Origin: Rhodocyclaceae bacterium
GTDB lineage: Bacteria; Pseudomonadota; Gammaproteobacteria; Burkholderiales; Rhodocyclaceae
DNA: 32,744 nucleotides
Reading direction: 5' to 3'
Assembly: GCA_019750575.1 (NCBI GenBank)
Contig: JAIEOJ010000024.1
Span: 1-32,744 of the forward strand
Under the pieces are notes generated by a model, which was not told the DNA's origin, ran no database searches, and saw only the letters and a list, made by a program, of their open reading frames with translations. Numbering within the stretch: the first letter of the stretch is position 1; each line of letters begins with the position of its first letter. Shown piece after piece: positions 16,591-24,318 of the stretch. Made by a program: the position numbers and the translations under genes.

Positions 16591-17775
16591 TCAGTTTCCT
16601 TTGCTGGCTTCGCCGCCGATGATGAGGATGCGGCGCAGGATGATGGGGCCGACCAGATCGACGATCAGCAGCAGGCCGCACATCGAGGCCAGGGTGTCGG
16701 TGAAGGCGAGGCCGCGCTGCGCGGCGAGTTCAAGCAGCAGGATGCCGAAGCCGGCCATGGGCATCAGGGCGGCACCGCTGAGGGCTCCCTTCTTCAGCGA
16801 CAGGCCGCTGAGGCGGGCAAAGGCGAGCAGGCTCGCGCCCTTGACGACAAAGCGCACCAGCAGCACCGATGCCGCCAGCAGGGCCCCGGACAACAGCGTG
16901 TCGAACTGCAGGCGGCTGCCCAGATGCACGAACAGCACGATGATGAGGACACCGCCGAGCACGCCGAAATTGGGCTGGGCCTGGTGGCGCACATTGCGGT
17001 AGTGACGCGCGATCAGGCCGAACAGCAGGGTGGCGAGCACGGGCGAGAAGTGCAGCGAGTGAGTGACCAGGATCAGTCCGGTGACCGCGAGGGCAAAGGC
17101 AATCGTGCTCTGCTTCTCGTCGGCATCGGCGAGATCGAGCAGGCGCGGCAGGATCACGCCGAACAGTACGCCCAGGCCGGCGGAGACGAAGAGCACGATG
17201 AGGCTGTTCCAGGCCGCATTGAAGATGTCGCCGGCATTCGCCAGCACCCAGTAGCCGACCACGGCATTGAAGACGATGATGGCGATCACGCAGTTGATCG
17301 CGGAGTGGTGCAGAGTGCGTTCGGTGATCTGGCCGCTGCTCCTGAGTTCGTTGATCACCGGCAGCAGGGTCAGCGGCGAGGTCGCAGTCGCCAGCGCCGA
17401 CAGCAGCAGGGCCGGCACCGGCGCCAGCTCGAAGAAGCGGGCAACGCAGAACACCGCCGCAAAGGTGGCAGCCGATTCGACCAGGGCGCTCAGGGTCAGC
17501 CAGGGGTTGTGGCGCAGCCAGGCAAAGTTGATGCGATAACCGAGTTCGAACAGCAGCAGGCCGAAGGCAACCTGCGACAGCAGGGTCAGGCTCCACAAAT
17601 CGTCAACCTGGAACAGCGTCTTGCTGACGTGGGTGATGATGGCGATGGCAATGCCGACGATGCCGTAGCTGGTGATGCGCGGCAGCGAGAGATGACGCTG
17701 GCCGAGCTCGCCGAGCAGCCAGGCAACCAGCAGCGTGAAGGGAATGGCGAGATCGCCCCAGATCGGTTGCAGCAT
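16591..17775 (-). CDS. Cation/proton antiporter (CPA2-like, no KTN domain)
   Basis: Membrane antiporter of 394 residues with about 11-13 hydrophobic segments, in the Na+/H+ exchanger superfamily. It begins [31 protein letters not shown]-like, as CPA2 proteins do, and carries [23 protein letters not shown] in the discontinuous-helix region. Unlike KefB/KefC it ends after the membrane domain, with no C-terminal nucleotide-binding KTN domain. ATG 17775 follows an AGGGAG Shine-Dalgarno sequence. It is first in the operon with the ligase and the gamma-glutamyl hydrolase. The ion (K+, Na+ or other) cannot be read from the sequence. Confidence 0.87.
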   Translation of the reverse strand: MLQPIWGDLAIPFTLLVAWLLGELGQRHLSLPRITSYGIVGIAIAIITHVSKTLFQVDDLWSLTLLSQVAFGLLLFELGYRINFAWLRHNPWLTLSALVESAATFAAVFCVARFFELAPVPALLLSALATATSPLTLLPVINELRSSGQITERTLHHSAINCVIAIIVFNAVVGYWVLANAGDIFNAAWNSLIVLFVSAGLGVLFGVILPRLLDLADADEKQSTIAFALAVTGLILVTHSLHFSPVLATLLFGLIARHYRNVRHQAQPNFGVLGGVLIIVLFVHLGSRLQFDTLLSGALLAASVLLVRFVVKGASLLAFARLSGLSLKKGALSGAALMPMAGFGILLLELAAQRGLAFTDTLASMCGLLLIVDLVGPIILRRILIIGGEASKGN

Positions 17776-17881
17776 GATGTCTCCCTTGTTCTTGATTCGA
17801 AGCAGGACACGAGGGCCCTGTTGAACTTTCTTGTGTGCGGCGCGCGGGTCGGCGCCGGCCGGGTGAAAAATTGACCGCGAG

Positions 17882-17900
17882 TCCGGAAAAAGATTCCGGA
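17882..17900. other. Short palindromic hairpin in the antiporter upstream region
   Basis: The 167-base gap 17776-17942 separates the TauE-like gene from the downstream antiporter operon. It holds a perfect 7 bp stem (TCCGGAA at 17882-17888, TTCCGGA at 17894-17900, 5-base loop). No T-tract follows it directly on the minus strand, so it is a weak terminator candidate; a protein-binding operator is also possible. No clear sigma70 promoter is visible in this gap. Confidence 0.45.
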
Positions 17901-17942
17901 AAGTTTTGAAAGGCCTTTTGAATCAGCAGCCTGGCGCTGATC

Positions 17943-18749
17943 TCAGCTGAAGCTGGAATGCAGCATCTTGAGCGCAATGATGAGTAGATAGACGCCATAG
18001 ACGCGTTTCAGCTTCGACACTTCGAGACTCGTCGCGACGCGTGCGCCAATCGGCGCAAACAGCATGGTGCAGGACACGATGCCGATCAGGGCGGGCAGGT
18101 TGATGTAGCCCACGCTGTACTGCGGCAGCTCGGCGGTGTGCATGCCGCTGCCAAGATAAGTGATTGCGCCGACGATGGCAATCGGCACGCCGATGCCGGA
18201 CGAGGTGCCGATGGCACGCTTCATCGGCACGTTGTGCCAGACCATGAAGGGGATGGACAGGAAACCGCCGCTGGCAGCAACCAGCGCGCCAACCGCGCCG
18301 ACGGCAATGCCGAACACGAATTGCACACTGCTGCCCGGCATCTGCCTGCTCGCATGCGGCTTGAAGCCGATGATCATCTGCCCGGCCGCATACAGCACGA
18401 TGGCGGTGAAGATCAGCACCAGCGGCCGTGTCGGCAACTGTGCGGCAAAGCCGGAGCCGAACGCGGCACCGATCACCAGCCCGGGTGCCATGATGCGCAC
18501 GATGGCCCAGTCGATGTTGCCCAGCTTGTGATGCTCGCGCATCGAGGTGATGGAGGTGAAGATGACGCTGGTCGCCGCCGTGCCGAGGGCGAGGTGCATC
18601 AGGTGCGCATGCGGAAAGTCCTGTGCCGCGAACACGATGTAGAGCAGCGGCACGATGGCAAGACCGCCGCCGACGCCGAACATGCCGGCGAGAAAGCCGG
18701 CCAGTGCACCGATGGCCGGGTAGGCCAGCCACCACAGAGAGAATTCCAT
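17943..18749 (-). CDS. TauE/SafE-family permease
   Basis: Membrane permease of 268 residues with about eight hydrophobic segments, of the TauE/SafE family that moves sulfite, sulfoacetate or other small anions. Both halves carry a Gly-rich repeat: GALAGFLAGMFGVGGGLAIVP-type near the N-terminus, and GAVGALVAASGGFLSIPFM in the middle. The order LGTAATSVIFTSITSMREHH and VLIFTAIVLYAAGQM is typical. The start is ATG 18749. A TACACT -10-like element lies about 30 bases upstream. No sulfur-metabolism genes are nearby, so the substrate is open. Confidence 0.88.
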   Translation of the reverse strand: MEFSLWWLAYPAIGALAGFLAGMFGVGGGLAIVPLLYIVFAAQDFPHAHLMHLALGTAATSVIFTSITSMREHHKLGNIDWAIVRIMAPGLVIGAAFGSGFAAQLPTRPLVLIFTAIVLYAAGQMIIGFKPHASRQMPGSSVQFVFGIAVGAVGALVAASGGFLSIPFMVWHNVPMKRAIGTSSGIGVPIAIVGAITYLGSGMHTAELPQYSVGYINLPALIGIVSCTMLFAPIGARVATSLEVSKLKRVYGVYLLIIALKMLHSSFS

Positions 18750-18790
18750 GTCTTGATCCCGTTACGGCCTGCCCCGAGTGTAGCGGGACT

Positions 18791-19261
18791 TCAGGCCTTT
18801 GCGCCGATCAGCTTTTCACAGATGAAATTCCACTCGGCCGGATCGACCGGCGTGATCGAGAGGCGGTTGCCTTTCTGCAGCGTGCGCATATTGGCCAGCT
18901 GCGGATGCGCACGCAGTTCGTCGAGATGGATCAGGCGCGTCTTCTTCACGATCTGCACATCCACATTCATCCAGCGCGGATTTTCCGGCGTGGACTTCGG
19001 ATCGTAGTACTCGCTCTCGGGGTCGAACTGCAGACGGTCCGGATAGGCCTTCTTGGCCACGCGCGCGATGCCGGCAATGCCGGGCTCCGGGCATGACGAG
19101 TGATAGAAGAACACGCCGTCGCCGACGCTCATCTGGTCACGCATGAAATTACGCGCCTGGTAGTTGCGCACGCCCCACCAGTCTACGGTCTGGTCCGGCA
19201 TCTTGAGGACATCGTCGATGCCAACGACGGAAGGTTCGGACTTCATCAGCCAGTAACGCAT
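18791..19261 (-). CDS. EVE-domain protein
   Basis: Single-domain protein of 156 residues in the EVE family (PUA-like fold), which binds modified bases in nucleic acids. Diagnostic blocks are YWLMKSEPSVVGIDD at the N-terminus, WWGVRNYQARNFMRDQMSVGD, VFFYHSSCPEPGIAGIARV and YPDRLQFDPESEYYDPKS. ATG 19261 was chosen because the family begins MxYWLMKSEP; the frame extends 17 codons upstream into the 6S RNA terminator and is not plausible there. A GGAG Shine-Dalgarno sequence sits 10-12 bases upstream. The gene lies right after 6S RNA and zapA, a conserved betaproteobacterial order. Confidence 0.93.
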   Translation of the reverse strand: MRYWLMKSEPSVVGIDDVLKMPDQTVDWWGVRNYQARNFMRDQMSVGDGVFFYHSSCPEPGIAGIARVAKKAYPDRLQFDPESEYYDPKSTPENPRWMNVDVQIVKKTRLIHLDELRAHPQLANMRTLQKGNRLSITPVDPAEWNFICEKLIGAKA

Positions 19262-19280
19262 CTTGCAATCTGCTCCGTAC

Positions 19281-19323
19281 AAAAAGGAAACGCGGAGCCC
19301 ATGATAATTCATGAACTCCGCGT
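19281..19323 (-). terminator. Rho-independent terminator after 6S RNA
   Basis: On the minus strand an exact 8 bp stem (ACGCGGAG at 19323-19316, CTCCGCGT at 19297-19290) with an 18-base loop is followed by TTCCTTTTT. This is a good intrinsic terminator for the 6S RNA transcript. It ends only about 20 bases before the EVE start codon, so EVE expression depends on read-through or on a promoter inside the hairpin. Confidence 0.85.
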
Positions 19324-19347
19324 CGGTTTCACTGCGGCTGCTGCATT

Positions 19348-19533
19348 GGATTCCCCCGCACGTGCCGCTAGGCCGGCATCCTGAACCTGAAGTTCAGAGT
19401 GGTTGCCTTCCGGCCGCATCAGGTGCACCCGACAAGGGGTGCTCACAACAGCAGCTTTAAAGGTCGGCAACCGGACGCCATGCGTATTGGCTCAAGGAAT
19501 ATATGGCCTTGGCGAACACAGCAGGGGAAACTC
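19348..19533 (-). ncRNA. ssrS: 6S RNA
   Basis: Structured RNA of about 186 nt that mimics an open promoter and sequesters sigma70 RNA polymerase. The ends pair in a closing stem: TTCCCCTGC near the 5' end with GCGGGGGAA near the 3' end, continued by TGTG with CACG across a one-base bulge. The central region contains GTTCGCC, CCTTGAGCC and, on the 3' side, the small hairpin CTGAAC-TTCAG-GTTCAG, which corresponds to the CUUGAACC hairpin of E. coli 6S RNA. It lies between zapA and the EVE gene, as expected. Exact ends are estimated from the stem. Small ORFs on the opposite strand here are not genes. Confidence 0.88.
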
Positions 19534-19589
19534 TGGGAGATGCGCAGGGAGGCGGGACTGTTTTTTGTGCCGCTGGGGACTTCGAAAGC

Positions 19590-19910
19590 TCAGCTGCCTG
19601 CGGCCAGTACTGCATCAATGCGCGTCTCGATGGATTCGATTTTACGCGCAAACGCATCGGAATCAAGCGCGCTTGTCGATCGGGTCGATGCATCCTGACT
19701 ATCATCGCTCCGGCTCAGCAGTTCGTGTGCCAGATTCAGCGCCACCATGGCGATCAGGCGCTCGCCGCTGAACTTGCCCTTGGCCGCCACTTCGCCGAGG
19801 CGGGCGTTGAGGAAGGTGGCGGCGTCCTGCAGGGCCTGCTGTTCGCCCGGGGGGCAGGCGACCTTGTAGTCCTTGCCCAGCAGTTGTATGTCCAGGGTGT
19901 GGGTGCTCAT
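19590..19910 (-). CDS. zapA: Cell division protein ZapA
   Basis: FtsZ-ring-associated protein, 106 residues. The N-terminal half has the ZapA beta-strand pattern (LDIQLLGKDYKVACPPGEQQALQDAATFLNARL, read in parts), then RLIAMVALNLAHELL. The C-terminal half is a predicted helix/coiled coil (FARKIESIETRIDAVLAA) preceded by a polar Ser/Asp-rich linker. ATG 19910 overlaps the stop of the upstream coiled-coil gene (ATGA), so the two are coupled. 6S RNA follows about 57 bases after the stop. Confidence 0.94.
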   Translation of the reverse strand: MSTHTLDIQLLGKDYKVACPPGEQQALQDAATFLNARLGEVAAKGKFSGERLIAMVALNLAHELLSRSDDSQDASTRSTSALDSDAFARKIESIETRIDAVLAAGS

Positions 19911-20101
19911 TCTTCAGGCAGTCTTTCCATCAATGCCTCAAGCCGGGCACGCGATGCATCTATGGTGTTGGTCAGCGTCTGGTTCACTCCCTCAAGCGCG
20001 GAGAGCTGTGTGCGCAGGGCGCGGTTCTCCTCGCGCAGGCGTTCGCACAGCGCGAGTACGCTGTCGATCTTGTTTTCGAGTGAGTCCAGTGGGGTATTCA
20101 T
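19907..20101 (-). CDS. TIGR02449-family ZapB-like coiled-coil protein
   Basis: Small, almost entirely helical protein of 64 residues with heptad Leu/Ile positions (LENKIDSVLALCERLREEN, then LSALEGVNQTLTNTIDASR). It matches the TIGR02449 family, which is regularly coded just upstream of zapA and resembles ZapB. ATG 20101 is preferred over a TTG three codons upstream. It overlaps zapA by four bases. TATTTAAAT about 17 bases before the start is a possible -10 region. A role in division is inferred from context. Confidence 0.85.
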   Translation of the reverse strand: MNTPLDSLENKIDSVLALCERLREENRALRTQLSALEGVNQTLTNTIDASRARLEALMERLPEE

Positions 20102-20199
20102 TGGGGGCAAGTGTCATTTAAATACCCTTTCCGGTCAAGAGACAAGCGCCAACTTTGAAGGTTGTTTGACGCATTGTGTGGGGAAGCCGGCACCACGCG

Positions 20200-20205
20200 T
20201 ATAAT
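20200..20205 (+). promoter_or_regulatory. -10 box of the cobalamin-uptake operon
   Basis: A perfect TATAAT at 20200-20205 lies about 35 bases before the riboswitch. The -35 is poor: TTGTGT at 20174-20179 is 20 bp away. This is the best promoter candidate for btuB-btuC-btuD-cobO. Confidence 0.6.
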
Positions 20206-20239
20206 CCGCCCGTCCTTGCCGCCTTATGGGCGCAGGAAC

Positions 20240-20428
20240 AGGTTCGCGGTGCCTGCCAGAGCGAAAGCTCGAGCGGGTGAAACGGGAAGCCGGTGCTCCT
20301 TCGGGAAATTCCGGCGCTGCCCCCGCAACGGTAAGCAGGTGTGGATGCGCCATCAGGCCACTGGAGAGCTGTCTCCGGGAAGGCGGCGGATCAAGCCCTG
20401 CAAGCCCGGAGACCGGCCACGAATCCTG
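20240..20428 (+). promoter_or_regulatory. Cobalamin riboswitch
   Basis: Adenosylcobalamin-sensing leader. Conserved blocks appear in order: GGGTGAAACGGGAAGCCGGTG (20275-20295 region, read in parts), CTGCCCCCGCAACGGTAA (20316-20333), GCCACTGG, GGGAAGGC, and the B12 box AAGCCCGGAGACC (20402-20414). P1 can form between GGTTCG (20241-20246) and CGAATCC (20420-20426) with one bulged base. It precedes a TonB-dependent receptor by about 180 bases, the usual place for repression of cobalamin uptake when the coenzyme is abundant. Confidence 0.95.
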
Positions 20429-20544
20429 GAAAACCGACAGCCCGCCCCGGCGGTGCCTCGGCTTTCACGAGCGGAACCGCGCGGGGTGCGCCGGTCGAGT
20501 CCGGTCCCTGCTGCCTGTGCGCAGCCGTGGCCGGGTATCGCCCA

Positions 20545-20605
20545 TTCCCTGTGCGTTTCCAGAGAGAAATGCCGGCCTGCGGGGACGCTTGCCGGATACA
20601 GGGAG
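20545..20605 (+). promoter_or_regulatory. Possible Shine-Dalgarno-masking hairpin before btuB
   Basis: ACAGGGAG (20598-20605) contains the btuB Shine-Dalgarno sequence, six bases before ATG. TTCCCTGT (20545-20552) can pair with it over 8 bp with one G-U. No U-tract terminator is seen between riboswitch and gene, so control by hiding the ribosome site is the more likely output. The ~115 bases between the aptamer and this hairpin (20429-20544) hold no other recognisable element. Confidence 0.5.
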
Positions 20606-20610
20606 TCAAC

Positions 20611-22569
20611 ATGAAAAACCATCCGACCCAGATGACGGCGCTCGCCGTCATGCTCGCCGCCGCCTTTCCGGCCGTGGCACAAAACGCTGTCACCCCACCT
20701 GCCACGCCGACCCTTGCCCCGGTCATCGTCAGCGCCAACGGCACCCCGACCCGGGATTCCGACGCCACCTATGCCAGCGAAGTCCATGATCGCGCCGCGA
20801 TCGACGCCTCCGGTGCCGTGTCCCTCTACGACTATCTGGCCAAGCACACGACACTGAATGTGTTGTCGGGCGGCAACCAGAATGCGCCGCTCACCGATAT
20901 GCGCGGCTATGGCCTGGAAACCGGCTACCAGAACATGGTGATCGTGGTGGATGGTTATCGGCTCAACAATATCGACCAGACCAGCGCCTATCTCGGCGGC
21001 ATTGCCCTCGATTCGGTGGAGCGCATTGAAGTCAGCAAGGGCAGCGGCTCCGTCCTGTTCGGCGACGGCGCCATGTCCGGTGTGCTGAATATCCGTACGC
21101 GCAACCGTACCGGCGCAAGCTTCTCCGCCATGACCGGCAGCCGCGGCGCCCAGGCGCTGAATGTGAGCGCAGGTTATGCGCACGAGCTGTTCGATGTGTC
21201 GCTGGACGCAAGCAACACCCGCCAGGCCAGCCTGAGTGCGGTGGATACAAAGGGTGTCAACGACGGGAGCAACAACCGCTCCGAACGCGCCAACCTGACC
21301 CTGAAGCCCATGAGCGGACTCAAGCTGCTGCTGGGCGCCAGCGAGGCACGCGTGGATACCCGCTATCCGGCCGCGCTGACGCCGAGCCAGTTCAATACCG
21401 CGCCCGGCGCCAGCTGGGGCAAGACCTACAACCATCAGGTCTATGACAGCAGCCAGTGGCGCGCCGGCCTGGAATACGAGTTTGTGCCCGGCTGGACCGC
21501 GCGCTACATGCACAATGAGGAAGACAAGCGCTCCAGGTTCATCGCGCCTTCGCTCTACAGCTACGATTACAACCACAGCAGCGACGACGTGAGCCTGGCC
21601 TATCGCTCCGCCAGCTTCGATCTCACGGCCGGCTTGCAGCGTTTCAACGGCAAGCGCACCGCCAGCAACAATGTCACCAGCAAGGACAGTGACGCGGCCT
21701 ATGTGCAGGGCAATCTGCGCCTCGGCGCCTGGGCCTTCTCGGCCGGCCTGCGCCAGGACCGCGTCAAATATGTCTACATGCCCACCACCGGCGCCAGCAA
21801 TCGTGGCGCACATAATCTGAGCGCCCGCGATCTGGGTGCCAACTACCGCTTCAACGAGCAGTTGAGCGCATTCGTGAACTACAACCAGGCTTATCAGGCA
21901 CCGGATATCGACCGCTTCTTCGATTTTGGCGGCAGCTTCAACGGCCTGATCGATCCGGCCAAGGTCAAGACGGTGACCGCGGGCGTCAATCACGACCTGC
22001 CCAACAATCGCCTGCGCGTGGCCGTGTTCCGCAGCAATCTGGACAACGAGATCTACTACAACCCGGTCTCCGGTGCGAACACCAACCTCAAGAAGTCGCA
22101 CAAGTACGGCCTGGAGCTGAGCGAGCGCTGGCAGGCCAGCGACAGCCTGGCCCTGTCGGCGAAGTACACGTTCACCAAGGCCGTCATCGATACGCAAAGC
22201 GCAAGCGGCACCAGCTACAACGGCAAGGAAGTGCCGGGTGTGCCGCGCAATACCGTGGTCCTCGGCATCGACTACAAGCCCTGGGCCGGCGGTGCGCTGA
22301 ACGTGGCACATACCTGGCGTGATTCGGCCTATGCCATCAGCAACTTTGCCAATGACGATTCGCTGCATCGCCAGTCCATCTACAGTTCGACCAGCCTGGC
22401 CTTCCGCCAGCGCTGGAAGAATATCGAGGGCTTTGTGGGTATCGACAACCTGTTTGATCGGCAGAATGGTCAATGGGTTTATGCCAACTACACCACCGAG
22501 CCGGTCAATGTGTACCCGGTCGACTTCCGCCGCACCGCACGGGTCGGCATCAAGGTCGATCTGTTTTAA
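20611..22569 (+). CDS. btuB: TonB-dependent vitamin B12 receptor, BtuB-like
   Basis: Outer-membrane receptor for corrinoids, 652 residues. It starts with a signal peptide (MKNHPTQMTALAVMLAAAFPAVAQ). A TonB-box-like PVIVSAN follows, then the plug domain (DMRGYGLETGYQNMVIVVDGYRLN, read in parts; SVERIEVSKGSGSVLFGDGAMSGV), and a 22-strand barrel rich in alternating aromatic strands. It ends VGIKVDLF with the terminal Phe typical of outer-membrane proteins. ATG 20611 is set by the Shine-Dalgarno sequence and the signal peptide; the open frame upstream crosses the riboswitch and is not coding. The riboswitch and the downstream btuC, btuD and cobO identify the ligand class. Confidence 0.93.
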   Translation: MKNHPTQMTALAVMLAAAFPAVAQNAVTPPATPTLAPVIVSANGTPTRDSDATYASEVHDRAAIDASGAVSLYDYLAKHTTLNVLSGGNQNAPLTDMRGYGLETGYQNMVIVVDGYRLNNIDQTSAYLGGIALDSVERIEVSKGSGSVLFGDGAMSGVLNIRTRNRTGASFSAMTGSRGAQALNVSAGYAHELFDVSLDASNTRQASLSAVDTKGVNDGSNNRSERANLTLKPMSGLKLLLGASEARVDTRYPAALTPSQFNTAPGASWGKTYNHQVYDSSQWRAGLEYEFVPGWTARYMHNEEDKRSRFIAPSLYSYDYNHSSDDVSLAYRSASFDLTAGLQRFNGKRTASNNVTSKDSDAAYVQGNLRLGAWAFSAGLRQDRVKYVYMPTTGASNRGAHNLSARDLGANYRFNEQLSAFVNYNQAYQAPDIDRFFDFGGSFNGLIDPAKVKTVTAGVNHDLPNNRLRVAVFRSNLDNEIYYNPVSGANTNLKKSHKYGLELSERWQASDSLALSAKYTFTKAVIDTQSASGTSYNGKEVPGVPRNTVVLGIDYKPWAGGALNVAHTWRDSAYAISNFANDDSLHRQSIYSSTSLAFRQRWKNIEGFVGIDNLFDRQNGQWVYANYTTEPVNVYPVDFRRTARVGIKVDLF

Positions 22570-22578
22570 GCTGAGCGC

Positions 22579-23559
22579 ATGACCCATCGCCGCCACCTTG
22601 CCGTCCTACTGGTCCTGTTGCTGTGTGCCGCAGCCGGCCTGATGACGGCATTGGTGATGGGCAGCCTGCCGGTGCGTCCTGCCGATGTCTGGGCCGCGCT
22701 CACCGGCGGCAGCGGGGCGATGGCTGATGTGGTGTTGCAATTGCGCCTGCCGCGCGCCCTTGGCGCCTTTGCCTGCGGCGGTCTGCTCGCTCTGGCCGGC
22801 GCGCTGATGCAGGTGCTGCTGCGCAATCCGCTTGGTGATCCTTATGTACTTGGCATCAGCGGCGGGGCATCGGTCGGTGCGCTGTGCGCGCTGCTGTTCG
22901 GCTTGACCGCCCTGTGGATCAATCTCGCCGCTTTCTGCGGCGCCTTTCTTGTGCTGCTCTTGGTCTTCGGCCTTGCCCACGGCGAGGGCAGCTGGGTGCA
23001 ATCGCGCCTGCTGCTGACCGGCGTCATCGTGTCCGCCGGTTGCGGCGCGGCGGTGTCGCTGATTCTCTCCATCGCCCCCGACCAGTCGCTGCACGGCATG
23101 CTGTTCTGGATCATGGGCGACGCCGCCTATATCACTCAGCCTTTGCCGGCCCTGCTGGTGTTGCTGGCCGGCGTCCTGCTCGTGCTGCCGCTGGCGCGCG
23201 ACCTCAATGTGCTGGTGCGCGGCGACACGCAGGCCGCGGCGCTGGGCGTCTCCGTCAATGCGCTGCGCTGGTTTACCTATTTCCTGGCCGCCCTGCTGAC
23301 CTCGGTGGCGGTGGCAACCGCGGGCAGCATCGGCTTCATCGGCCTCGTGGTGCCGCACCTGATGCGTCTCGTGCTCGGCAATGATCAGCGCCTGCTGCTG
23401 CCCGCCAGCGCGCTGGGCGGGGGCACCCTGCTGGTGCTTGCCGATACCCTGGCGCGCACTGTGATCGCGCCGCAGCAGTTGCCGGTGGGCGTGCTGACGG
23501 CCCTGATCGGTGTGCCGCTGTTTCTCTATCTGCTGGCACGACAGGGGCGCTCGGCATGA
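22579..23559 (+). CDS. btuC: Vitamin B12 ABC transporter permease
   Basis: FecCD-family inner-membrane permease of 326 residues with about nine or ten hydrophobic segments. LRLPRALGAFACGGLLALAG near the N-terminus, RNPLGDPYVLGISGGASVGAL, and GFIGLVVPHLMRLVLGNDQR near the C-terminus are the family signatures; the last includes the loop that contacts the ATPase. It starts nine bases after btuB and overlaps btuD by four bases. It should work as a dimer with BtuD and the periplasmic BtuF coded at 25240-26106. Confidence 0.93.
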   Translation: MTHRRHLAVLLVLLLCAAAGLMTALVMGSLPVRPADVWAALTGGSGAMADVVLQLRLPRALGAFACGGLLALAGALMQVLLRNPLGDPYVLGISGGASVGALCALLFGLTALWINLAAFCGAFLVLLLVFGLAHGEGSWVQSRLLLTGVIVSAGCGAAVSLILSIAPDQSLHGMLFWIMGDAAYITQPLPALLVLLAGVLLVLPLARDLNVLVRGDTQAAALGVSVNALRWFTYFLAALLTSVAVATAGSIGFIGLVVPHLMRLVLGNDQRLLLPASALGGGTLLVLADTLARTVIAPQQLPVGVLTALIGVPLFLYLLARQGRSA

Positions 23560-24314
23560 TCGAGGTGCGCAGCCTGGATGTGAGCATCGGCGGCCATCAG
23601 GTTTGCCGCGGCCTCGACTTTGCCGTGCCGGCGGGCAAGTCGCTGGCCATCCTCGGCCGCAATGGTGCCGGCAAGAGCACGCTGCTCGCCACGCTGGCCG
23701 GTTTGCGCGCAGCGGATGGCGGCCAGGTGCGCGTGGCGGGCAAGGCGCTGCATGAACACACGCCGCGCGAGCTCGCCCGTCTGCGCGGCTACTGTGCGCA
23801 ACAGCAGCATGATGCCTTTGCCGCGACCGTCCTCGACACCGCCCTGGTCGGTCGTCATCCGCATCTGGATCGCTGGGGCTGGGAGTCGGCCAGTGATACG
23901 GCCATGGCCATCGAGGCGCTGCAACGCACGGGGCTGGCCGGCTTCGAGACGCGCCAGGTCCAGACGCTCTCGGGTGGCGAGCGCCAGCGCCTGGCCGTGG
24001 CGACCCTGCTCACGCAGGGGGCGCAGTTGCTGATGCTGGACGAGCCGCTCAGTCATCTCGACCTCAATCACGGCATGGCCCTGCTGGCCCTGCTGCAAGG
24101 CGAGGCCGCGCTGGGCAGAACGGTGCTGGCCGTCATGCACGAGCCCAATTTCGCCTACCGGCATTTCGATTACACCCTGATGCTGTTCGGTGACGGGCAA
24201 TGGGCTTGCGGCGCTTCTGCCGAGGTCATTGATGCCCTCAGCCTGCAGCGTCTCTACGGCCATCCCCTGCGCACTTTGCAGGACAATGACAAACCTTGGT
24301 TCATCCCGGAGTAA
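23556..24314 (+). CDS. btuD: Vitamin B12 ABC transporter ATP-binding protein
   Basis: ABC ATPase of 252 residues that powers the BtuC permease. Walker A is GRNGAGKSTLL (about residues 34-44), the signature is LSGGERQRLAVATLL, and Walker B is LLMLDEPLSHLDLNH, followed by the H-loop VMHEPNFAYRH. ATG 23556 overlaps the btuC stop (ATGA). Four bases separate its stop from the cobO start. Confidence 0.94.
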   Translation: MIEVRSLDVSIGGHQVCRGLDFAVPAGKSLAILGRNGAGKSTLLATLAGLRAADGGQVRVAGKALHEHTPRELARLRGYCAQQQHDAFAATVLDTALVGRHPHLDRWGWESASDTAMAIEALQRTGLAGFETRQVQTLSGGERQRLAVATLLTQGAQLLMLDEPLSHLDLNHGMALLALLQGEAALGRTVLAVMHEPNFAYRHFDYTLMLFGDGQWACGASAEVIDALSLQRLYGHPLRTLQDNDKPWFIPE

Positions 24315-24318
24315 TTCA

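Noticed and set aside
15558-18735. Plus-strand ORFs opposite ybdK, the antiporter and the TauE gene
   Set aside because: They are long Gln/His/Arg-rich frames without motifs, antisense to well-supported genes.
19399-19771. Small plus-strand ORFs over 19399-19771
   Set aside because: They are antisense to 6S RNA and zapA and have no recognisable protein pattern.
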